Assembly (NCBI RefSeq): GCF_001431425.1
Contig: NZ_LDJG01000005.1
Location: forward strand, 124,001-188,000
Direction: 5' to 3'
DNA: 64,000 nucleotides
Source: Stenotrophomonas nitritireducens
GTDB lineage: Bacteria; Pseudomonadota; Gammaproteobacteria; Xanthomonadales; Xanthomonadaceae
The notes under the pieces were generated by a model that made no database searches, was not told where the DNA came from, and saw nothing but the letters and a program-made list of their open reading frames with translations. A program made the position numbers and the translations under genes. This document shows, one piece after another, positions 55,812 to 64,000 of the stretch. Numbering within the stretch: position 1 is the first letter of the stretch; each line of letters begins with the position of its first letter.

Positions 55812-57533
55812 TCACGCCAGCCGCAGCCCACGCGGATACGGCGGATTGTCGGGAAACTCGCCACGGGCGAAGGCGGCCTGCAGGCCTCGCCACCATTGCG
55901 GATCGAACAGCTCGCCGTGCGCCTCGCGTACCGCCTCCATCAATGGATGCGGCAGCCCCATGAACAACGGGAAGCGCTCGGGAAACACGTCGTTGGGCGC
56001 GATGTGGAACCAGGGCTCGGCGGCCATGGCCTCTTCGGCGTTGCGCGGCTGCGGCCAGTCGCGGAAATTGCAGTCGCCCACCCGGCACAGTTCGTCGTAG
56101 TCGTAGAACACGGCGCGGCCGTGGCGGGAGACGCCGAAGTTCTTCAGCAGCATGTCGCCGGGGAAGATGTCGTTGCGCGCCATGTCGGCGATGGCCTGGG
56201 CATAGTCCAGCGCCGCCGCGCGCGCGGCCTCGGCGGCCTGTTCGCGCAGGTACAGGTTGAGCGGACGGAAGCGCCGCTGCACGTAGCACAGCGAGATCAC
56301 CAGGTCGTCGCCCTCCACGCGCACGCTGCGCGCGCAGCTGTCCAGCAACTCGTCGCGCAGTTCCGGGGCGAAGCGCGCCAGCGGGAAGCGCAGGTGGCGG
56401 TAAGGCTGCGCGTCGAGCAGGCGACCGATGCGGTCCAGATTGAACACCAGCGCGTAGCGGTCCTCCACGTCCTGCCTGCTCATGGTCTTGGGCCAGGCGA
56501 AGCGGTCGCGGATCAGCTTGAACACCAGCGGGTAGCTGGGCAGGGTGAACACCGCCATCACCATGCCCGGCGTGCCCTCGGCCTGCACCAGCCGCTCGTT
56601 CGCATGCTGCTGGAAATGGCGGAAGAAGGTGCGGTAGCGCTCGGTCTTGCCCTGCTTGGCGCGGCCGAGCACGGTATAGATCTCGTCCACCGGCTTGCCC
56701 GGCAGCAGGCTGCGCAGGAACACCACCGCGTCGGCGACGGTGGGCAGGTCGGCCTGGAAATAGCTGCGCGAGACGCCGAACAGGTGCGCCACGTCGCGGC
56801 GCCGGCTCAGCACCGCCTCCGCGCGCAGGCCCTCGCCGTCGTTGACCAGCGCGATCACGCACGGCGAGAAGCGGTGCTCGCCGAACACGCGGCCGACGAG
56901 GTACGCGCGGCGCTCGCGGTAGAACACGGTTTCCAGCAGTTCGATGGCGCGCACCGGGTCCGGCCCCCAGTGCGCGAGGTCGTCCTGCAGCCGCACGGCG
57001 ATGGCGGCGGCGCAGCGCAGGCGGTGCCGGTACGGCACGTCGAAGCGGTAGTCGGCCAGCATGCGCTCGAAGGCATCGGCCGGGCGCGCCTCGGAAACGG
57101 TATAGACGTGGCGCGCGACCGGATGGGTGATGGCATCGGACGGTTCGATGTCGATCGCCATGAACTCGATGGCATCGTCCACGCCGTGGGTGGCGAACAG
57201 CCGCCGGGTCAGGGTGTTGTAGAAGGTCTTGTACAGCTCGCCGTCGATCAGCCCTTCGACCAGCACGGCGAAGGCCACGCGTACCTGCATCCACGACCCG
57301 CGGGCGGGCGTACTGCCTGCGATGGCCTGCAGGCGGGCCATGCACTCGCCGATGCACCGGTCGTACAGCGCGATGCGCTCGACCGCGTCGATGCGCGCCG
57401 CCGCCCAGTCGCGCTGCTCGAAGCGCAGCCGCGCGCGCCGGGTGATGGCGGAAAAGCGCGCATGGTAGTCCTCGAAACCGTCGCGGATGCAGGCGGCGAT
57501 GGCGTGGGTGGATTCAGTGGCAGGCATCGGCAT
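55812..57533 (-). CDS. aceK: isocitrate dehydrogenase kinase/phosphatase
   Basis: AceK phosphorylates and dephosphorylates isocitrate dehydrogenase to steer carbon into the glyoxylate bypass. The 573-residue length matches E. coli AceK (578). Visible landmarks are the regulatory N-terminal domain and kinase-like C-terminal half. The latter has the lysine-bearing block [16 protein letters not shown], the PLNLYLREQ segment and the catalytic loop [25 protein letters not shown]. The ATG at 57533 is used; a GTG at 57560 is an alternative, and no start has a clear ribosome binding site. It lies downstream of a monomeric isocitrate dehydrogenase gene, 214 bp away on the same strand. Confidence 0.93.
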   Translation of the reverse strand: MPMPATESTHAIAACIRDGFEDYHARFSAITRRARLRFEQRDWAAARIDAVERIALYDRCIGECMARLQAIAGSTPARGSWMQVRVAFAVLVEGLIDGELYKTFYNTLTRRLFATHGVDDAIEFMAIDIEPSDAITHPVARHVYTVSEARPADAFERMLADYRFDVPYRHRLRCAAAIAVRLQDDLAHWGPDPVRAIELLETVFYRERRAYLVGRVFGEHRFSPCVIALVNDGEGLRAEAVLSRRRDVAHLFGVSRSYFQADLPTVADAVVFLRSLLPGKPVDEIYTVLGRAKQGKTERYRTFFRHFQQHANERLVQAEGTPGMVMAVFTLPSYPLVFKLIRDRFAWPKTMSRQDVEDRYALVFNLDRIGRLLDAQPYRHLRFPLARFAPELRDELLDSCARSVRVEGDDLVISLCYVQRRFRPLNLYLREQAAEAARAAALDYAQAIADMARNDIFPGDMLLKNFGVSRHGRAVFYDYDELCRVGDCNFRDWPQPRNAEEAMAAEPWFHIAPNDVFPERFPLFMGLPHPLMEAVREAHGELFDPQWWRGLQAAFARGEFPDNPPYPRGLRLA

Positions 57534-57592
57534 TGCGGGAGTCGGGGCGCCGGGCTTCACCCTACCGCACCAGGGTGACGCGTGCCGCCCCC

Positions 57593-57662
57593 CGTAGGAG
57601 CGACTTCAGTCGCGATGGGGCTTTACCGGTGAAGCCCTTTCGCGACTGAAGTCGCTCCTACG
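57593..57662. repeat. REP-type palindromic element
   Basis: A 23-bp perfect inverted repeat (57593-57615 and 57640-57662; core GGAGCGACTTCAGTCGCGA) encloses a 24-bp spacer that itself contains GGGCTT/AAGCCC. This motif is a common dispersed element in Xanthomonadaceae and Pseudomonas genomes. It lies between icd and aceK. Only one copy was seen in the window. Confidence 0.9.
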
Positions 57663-57689
57663 AAAGGCGGTGACGCCATCCGCAAACGA

Positions 57690-57720
57690 AAAACCCGCAT
57701 CGCCGAAGCGATGCGGGTTC
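57690..57720 (-). terminator. intrinsic terminator of icd
   Basis: A 12-bp stem, AACCCGCATCGC (57692-57703) with GCGATGCGGGTT (57708-57719), loop CGAA, is followed on the minus strand by TTTCGTTTGC. It is 28 bp after the icd stop codon and separates icd from aceK. Confidence 0.85.
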
Positions 57721-57747
57721 CGGGTCAAACAACCGCGACGGGTGCGA

Positions 57748-60009
<2,262 letters not shown>

Positions 60010-60216
60010 TCAGCGGCGCATTGTCGCGCGTCGCGGCGGTTCGGGCAAAACGGACGGGTACGGTTTCGCCTGCGCGGCGGCGGCCGGCATTCATGGCGTC
60101 TGCTCATGAGGCAGGCATCAGCGCTGCAGCGCACCGCGGCGGGGAAGCGGCAGGGAGATCGCCGACAAGGGCCCCGCTGTCGCTTGCCGGCAACCAGCAG
60201 GCGCTTCCGGGACAGG

Positions 60217-60248
60217 AAAAAAAAGGGCGCAGTCCTGCGACTGCGCCC
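60217..60248 (-). terminator. strong intrinsic terminator of the lipoprotein gene
   Basis: A perfect 10-bp stem, GGGCGCAGTC (60225-60234) with GACTGCGCCC (60239-60248), is followed on the minus strand by eight T (the A-run at 60217-60224). It lies 50 bp after the lipoprotein stop codon. The rest of the 324-bp gap to icd holds no supported gene. Confidence 0.92.
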
Positions 60249-60297
60249 ATGGCTCACACCTGTCGGGAGAGAGGGACGATAGGTGAAAGCCCTTCCG

Positions 60298-60774
60298 CTA
60301 CTTCACTTCGAACTCCTGGGTCATGCCGGCCGGCTGGCCGTCCAGGGTCACGTCCGCGCGGTATTTACCGGCGGGCCATGCGTTGGTGTTGGCGAATTCG
60401 ATGTTGGTAGTGCCGGTATCGGTGGTATTGAGCGTACGGCTCTGCTCACCGGCGACCTGGCCGTCCTGATAGGTCAGCTTGGCGGCGAGATTGACATTGG
60501 CGGCGGTGCCGTTGGTCTTTACCGAAATCACGATCTTGTCCTTGGTGCCAAGGGTCGCCATCGGAGCCACCGACTGGTCCGCGCCGATGGTGTTGCCCAC
60601 GGTCACGGAGGTGACGCTGACCGCCGGGGCGGCCGGGGCGGGCTCGCTCATCGGCGCCGGAGCGCTCATCTCCGGCGCTGGCGCCGGGGTCGGTTCGTTC
60701 TTCTTGCAGCCGGCCAAGGCAGCGGTGCCGGCCAAGGCGATCATCAGGGTGGTGGTCAGCGAAATCTTCTTCAT
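60298..60774 (-). CDS. putative lipoprotein
   Basis: This 158-residue protein has a lipoprotein signal peptide with lipobox LAGC (lipidated C23). A proline/alanine-rich linker (PAPAPEMSAPAPMSEPAPAAPA) is followed by a beta-rich domain of about 110 residues (SVTVGNTIGADQSVAPMATLGTKDKIVISVKTNG ... GKYRADVTLDGQPAGMTQEFEV) with an immunoglobulin-like look. No family was recognised. It should sit in the outer or inner membrane facing the periplasm. It ends at a strong intrinsic terminator and follows the LysM gene by 52 bp. Confidence 0.8.
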   Translation of the reverse strand: MKKISLTTTLMIALAGTAALAGCKKNEPTPAPAPEMSAPAPMSEPAPAAPAVSVTSVTVGNTIGADQSVAPMATLGTKDKIVISVKTNGTAANVNLAAKLTYQDGQVAGEQSRTLNTTDTGTTNIEFANTNAWPAGKYRADVTLDGQPAGMTQEFEVK

Positions 60775-60826
60775 GGGTTGCTCCGGGTAATGGGTTGCAA
60801 GGCAAAGGGATGACGCGGCTCAACCA

Positions 60827-61126
60827 TCAGCCTTCGCGTGGCGGGACCTTCAGTACCTGTCCGGGGAATATCTTGTCCGGGTTGTCGAGGACATCGCGGT
60901 TGGCCTCGAAGATCCGCTTCCATGCATTGGCGTCGCCCAGCAGGTTCTTGGCGATCCTGGAAAGACTGTCGCCCTTCTGCACGGTGTATTGCTGTTCGCC
61001 GACGATTTCCTCGGTACTGGTCACCGTGCCGGTGACACCGGAGAAATCCGCCTTCGGCACGATCTGCTCGGTGCTGGTGACGGTACCGGTCACGCCGGAA
61101 AAATTGGCCTTGTTGTCGCTGCTCAT
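60827..61126 (-). CDS. small LysM domain protein with duplicated N-terminal repeat
   Basis: This 99-residue protein lacks a signal peptide. Its C-terminal half is a LysM domain (46-95: QYTVQKGDSLSRIAKNLLGDANAWKRIFEANRDVLDNPDKIFPGQVLKVP), as in the cytosolic/K+-binding YgaU (Kbp) type. The first half holds two near-identical 15-residue repeats (9-23 and 28-42, FSGVTGTVTSTE(Q/E)IV) with a 19-residue period. In Kbp a BON domain precedes LysM; here the repeats take its place. It is co-directional with the lipoprotein gene. Function unknown. Confidence 0.85.
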   Translation of the reverse strand: MSSDNKANFSGVTGTVTSTEQIVPKADFSGVTGTVTSTEEIVGEQQYTVQKGDSLSRIAKNLLGDANAWKRIFEANRDVLDNPDKIFPGQVLKVPPREG

Positions 61127-61230
61127 CGGGTCGTTCCTCCTCGGCTGGGTGCAACGATTGCACCGCCCGCGTTAAGGAACCATCGCGCCGGCGTAAAGCC
61201 GGCGTATACCCGGAAAACGGTCCGGCCGGA

Positions 61231-62043
61231 TTACTGGCGGGGATCGCGGAAGGGACGGTGGCCGGCAGCGAAGTCGGCAGTCGAACGGCGCGGGTTGATG
61301 TCCAGGCCGCCGCGGCGGGTGTAGCGCGCCTCCACGTCCAGCGAGCGGCAGCCGCACTGGCGCACCAGGTCGAGGAAGAGGCGCTCCACGCACTGTTCGT
61401 GGAATTCGGCATGGTCACGATAGCTGGACAGGTAGCGCAGCAGACCACCGCGATCGATGCGCGGGCCGGCATAGCGGATGCTCACGCTGGCCCAGTCGGG
61501 CTGGCCGGTCACCGGGCAATTGGACTTGAGCAGGGCCGAGACCAGGGTTTCGGCGGCCACGTCGCCGGCATCGGCGCGCAGGAAGCCGGCCTGCGGCGGA
61601 CCGTAGTGGTCGATCTCCAGATCCAGGCCGTCGATGGAGTCGCCTTCGGCATCGGCCACGGGCGGCAGGCCGAATTCGACCACGACCTCGGCACCGGCGC
61701 AGGCGGACAGGTCGGCGGCGATGCGCGCACGCACGTCGGCGGCGCTGTCGAAACGCGCGGCGTTGAGGGAGTTCAGGTAGAGCTTGAGCGACTTCGATTC
61801 CACCAGGTTGGGCGAAGTGGCCGGCACCCACAGTGTGGCGGTGGCCACGCAGGGCTTGCCGCGCGTGTCCAGCCAGCCCAGTTCGTAGACATGCCAGCGA
61901 TCCTGGCCAACGAAGGGCAGCGCGGCCGCGAGGCCGATCTCGGCGCGGGCGGCGGCGCGCGGAATCGGGAACAGCAGGCCCGGGTCGTACTGGGAGGGAT
62001 AAGCGACCTCGCGGCCGAGGCTGGAATCTTGGGGGGTGTTCAT
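61231..62043 (-). CDS. queF: NADPH-dependent 7-cyano-7-deazaguanine reductase QueF
   Basis: QueF reduces preQ0 to preQ1 in queuosine tRNA synthesis. The 270-residue form is the long (bimodular, type II) QueF. The catalytic cysteine is in [12 protein letters not shown], and the [10 protein letters not shown] motif for NADPH/substrate is present. Its start ATG is at 62043 with no unusual upstream sequence. Confidence 0.95.
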   Translation of the reverse strand: MNTPQDSSLGREVAYPSQYDPGLLFPIPRAAARAEIGLAAALPFVGQDRWHVYELGWLDTRGKPCVATATLWVPATSPNLVESKSLKLYLNSLNAARFDSAADVRARIAADLSACAGAEVVVEFGLPPVADAEGDSIDGLDLEIDHYGPPQAGFLRADAGDVAAETLVSALLKSNCPVTGQPDWASVSIRYAGPRIDRGGLLRYLSSYRDHAEFHEQCVERLFLDLVRQCGCRSLDVEARYTRRGGLDINPRRSTADFAAGHRPFRDPRQ

Positions 62044-62436
62044 GCGGGGATTGTAGGAGCTGTTGCGTTAGCCGCGCCTGCACCGGGAGCCAGCCGCCAT
62101 GATCCGGCGTGCCACGGCGTTGCTCCTGCTGCTGGGCCTGGCCGCCCGCCTTTGGCAACCGTCGCGGGCCATGCCCGTGATCGTCCAGGTCCAGGCCGGC
62201 CGCCGCGAACCCGCCCGGCATCGGGATCTCCATGGAAGGCAACGCCGGCACCGCCTGCCAGGGGCGGGGGCGATGCCGCCCCTACGGCGCCGGCCCGGCG
62301 GTCGTGTGCCGCGACGCCGGTGGTTCCGCGCCGGGCGACCCGGGCAGGCGCTCCGGCGGCGGGAGTACGGGCGGCCCCGGGAGCGCGGCGGACCGGCCGC
62401 GCACAGCGCCGGAACCGGGTCAACGTCCGCCGGGGA
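62044..62436. other. intergenic region, possibly a decayed gene
   Basis: These 393 bases hold no intact gene. A plus-strand frame from 62099 starts with a signal-peptide-like MIRRATALLLLLGLAARL, but after about 35 residues it becomes arginine-rich. A different frame continues with a glycine/cysteine-rich segment (MEGNAGTACQGRGRC at about 62232). This could be a frameshifted small secreted protein, or chance. Confidence 0.3.
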
Positions 62437-63753
62437 TCAGCCCTGCGCGCCGTGCAGGTAGTCCAGCGAGACCTGCAGCAGCGCACGCAGCCCCACGTCC
62501 AGCGCCTTCTCGTCGAGCAGGAACTTCGGCGAGTGGTTGCTGGGCGCGGTGGCCGGGTCGATGCCCTCGCTGGTGGAGCCGACGAAGAAGAACATCGCCG
62601 GCACCTGCTGCGCGTACAGCGAGAAGTCCTCCGACCCCATCTGCAGCGGCGGTTCGTAGACATTGGCCTTGCCGACCACCGCCTGCAGGCTGGGCAGCAT
62701 CCGCGCGGTCAGCCCCGGGTCGTTGACCGTGGCCGGGTTGCCATCCTTCTCGTAGATGTCGGTGACGGCGGTGGCGCCGTGGGCGGCGGCGGTGTGTTCG
62801 GCGACATTGCGCAGGTCGGCGAAGATCTGCTGGCGCATCTCCGGGTCGAAGGTGCGGATGGTGCCGACCATCTCCACCGAGTCTGGGATGATGTTGTAGC
62901 GGATGCCGCCCTTGATCGCGCCGAAGGTAAGCACCGCCGGCTGCTTGGACAGGTTGGCGCGGCGGCTGACGATGGTCTGCGCGGTGCCGATCAGGTCGGA
63001 AGCAGCGACGATCGGGTCGATGCCGTTCCACGGCGCCGAGCCGTGGGTCTGGCGGCCGTTGACGGTGATGCCGAAGCGGTCGGACGCGGCCATCAGCGGG
63101 CCGCCGCGCACGGCGATCTGCCCGGCCTGGACGCTGGAGAACACATGCAGGCCGAACACCGCTTCCGGCTTGAAGTCCTTGAACAGTCCTTCCTTGAGCA
63201 TCAGTTCGGCACCGCCCTGCTCCGGCGGCGGCGCGCCTTCCTCGGCCGGCTGGAAGATCAGCATCACCTCGCCCGGCAGCCTGTCGCGCATCGCCACCAG
63301 CGCGTCGGCCACGCCAAGCAGGGTGGCGGTATGCGCATCATGGCCGCAGGCGTGCATCACCCCGACCTTCTCCCCGCGGTATTCGGAAGTGGCGGTGGAG
63401 GCGAACGGCAGCCCGGTCTGCTCGGTCACCGGCAGCGCGTCCATGTCCGCGCGCAGGGCGATCCTCGGGCCCGGCAGGGCGCCCTTGATGATCGCCACCA
63501 CGCCGTTCACGGCCACGCCGGTCTGCGGCTTCAGGCCCATCGCCCGCAGGCGTTCGGCGACCTTGGCGGCGGTACGCACCTCCCGGTTGGACAGTTCCGG
63601 GTGCTGATGGAAATCGCGGCGCCACTCTACCACCTGCCGCTGCAGGCGCGCGGCGGCGGCCTCCACCTCCGGGCGCTGGCCCTCGGCGGCCAGGGCGGAA
63701 ACGGGGGCCAGGGCGCACGTCAGCGCGGCCAACAGAACGGTGTTGCGGATCAT
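62437..63753 (-). CDS. secreted M20 family amidohydrolase (hippurate hydrolase-like)
   Basis: This 438-residue metallopeptidase has a signal peptide (IRNTVLLAALTCALAPVSALA). The M20D/amidohydrolase pattern is clear: ALRADMDALPVTEQTGLPFAS, the metal ligands in MHACGHDAHTATLLG, FQPAEEG, GLHV and the C-terminal MGSEDFSLYAQQVPAMFFFVG. Relatives remove N-acyl groups from amino acids or hippurate. GAGGAAAG 5 nt before the ATG at 63753 supports this start over ATG 63768. Expected in the periplasm. Confidence 0.92.
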   Translation of the reverse strand: MIRNTVLLAALTCALAPVSALAAEGQRPEVEAAAARLQRQVVEWRRDFHQHPELSNREVRTAAKVAERLRAMGLKPQTGVAVNGVVAIIKGALPGPRIALRADMDALPVTEQTGLPFASTATSEYRGEKVGVMHACGHDAHTATLLGVADALVAMRDRLPGEVMLIFQPAEEGAPPPEQGGAELMLKEGLFKDFKPEAVFGLHVFSSVQAGQIAVRGGPLMAASDRFGITVNGRQTHGSAPWNGIDPIVAASDLIGTAQTIVSRRANLSKQPAVLTFGAIKGGIRYNIIPDSVEMVGTIRTFDPEMRQQIFADLRNVAEHTAAAHGATAVTDIYEKDGNPATVNDPGLTARMLPSLQAVVGKANVYEPPLQMGSEDFSLYAQQVPAMFFFVGSTSEGIDPATAPSNHSPKFLLDEKALDVGLRALLQVSLDYLHGAQG

Positions 63754-63963
63754 CCGGGCTTTCCTCATCGGCAATCGAGAGGTGAATGTAGGGCAAACGG
63801 AGCGGGGAAAGGAGTGTCAACGGACAGGTTGCGGAACCGTTCACCATCAATACGGGTCTGAGCGCGTGGCCCATCGGTCATGCGCCAGCCGTCACGGGCC
63901 GGCGTTATGCTCTGCGCCGTTCCGCCAGCCCCTTCGCCAATCGGTTCCTCGGGAGTTTTCCGC

Positions 63964-64000
63964 ATGTCGCGTTTCTGGAAGATCGTGCTGCTCGTCGTCG
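63964..64000 (+). CDS. start of a membrane or secreted protein, cut by window end
   Basis: The last 37 bases encode MSRFWKIVLLVV, a basic-then-hydrophobic N-terminus like a signal anchor. GGGAG lies 12 nt upstream of the ATG. The rest is outside the window, so no function can be assigned. Confidence 0.55.
   Translation, partial: MSRFWKIVLLVV

Overview
The window is a chromosome segment of a high-GC gammaproteobacterium of the Xanthomonadaceae/Lysobacteraceae (Stenotrophomonas, Pseudoxanthomonas, Xanthomonas or Lysobacter group). Reasons: the lysM-dprA-smg-topA-tsaC run opposite def-fmt-rsmB; rhlB facing trxA-rho with a Rho that carries a long N-terminal extension; a monomeric NADP isocitrate dehydrogenase next to aceK; a topoisomerase I with a lysine-rich tail; GYF_2/RDD proteins; and a large family-typical REP palindrome. 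No rRNA, tRNA, insertion sequence, prophage or CRISPR array was seen. I could not place it at genus level from sequence alone.

Layout. 1-6.2 kb: rpoD (cut by the window start), dtd, a lipid A acyltransferase, a GTP cyclohydrolase II with a degenerate RibB-like domain, and two PH-domain membrane proteins. 6.2-9.4 kb: lipopolysaccharide genes (glycerophosphotransferase-like, WaaE/KdtX-like glycosyltransferase, O-antigen ligase). 9.9-21.1 kb: housekeeping block with rsmB, fmt, def on the minus strand and lysM, dprA, smg, two GYF_2 proteins, topA and tsaC on the plus strand. 21.4-29.0 kb: secreted DUF4124 protein, SDR, small lipoprotein, sppA, MATE exporter, and a pair encoding a DUF3106 protein and a membrane-anchored sigma-region-4-like protein. 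29.1-31.7 kb: an AT-rich, DnaA-box-bearing intergenic region and priA. 31.7-42.6 kb: an accessory, apparently lower-GC block, all on the minus strand: LacI regulator, fructokinase-type kinase, ECF sigma factor, TonB-dependent receptor, Tat-exported FAD oxidoreductase, FucP-type sugar symporter, aldo/keto reductase and ABM-domain protein. 42.7-50.5 kb: GST, NYN/OST-HTH protein, NDH-2, GFA protein, rpoH, and an ftsE-ftsX-response regulator-ung operon. 50.6-54.8 kb: rhlB, trxA, rho. 54.9-64 kb: TonB-C-like protein, aceK, icd, lipoprotein, LysM protein, queF, an M20 amidohydrolase and the first codons of a membrane protein.

How the genes work together. Most blocks are core functions: initiator-tRNA formylation and deformylation, tRNA t6A and queuosine synthesis, DNA topology and repair, sigma factors, cell division and RNA decay. 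The most interesting region is the LacI-to-ABM block. It looks like a TonB-dependent carbohydrate-utilisation locus into which an ECF-sigma/receptor/exported-oxidoreductase module is embedded. Two near-identical LacI-type operators with a TTTGNANCGNTNCAAA pattern sit in front of lacI. The second point worth attention is the paired, inverted perfect DnaA boxes beside an 80-bp stretch of only 34% GC upstream of priA.
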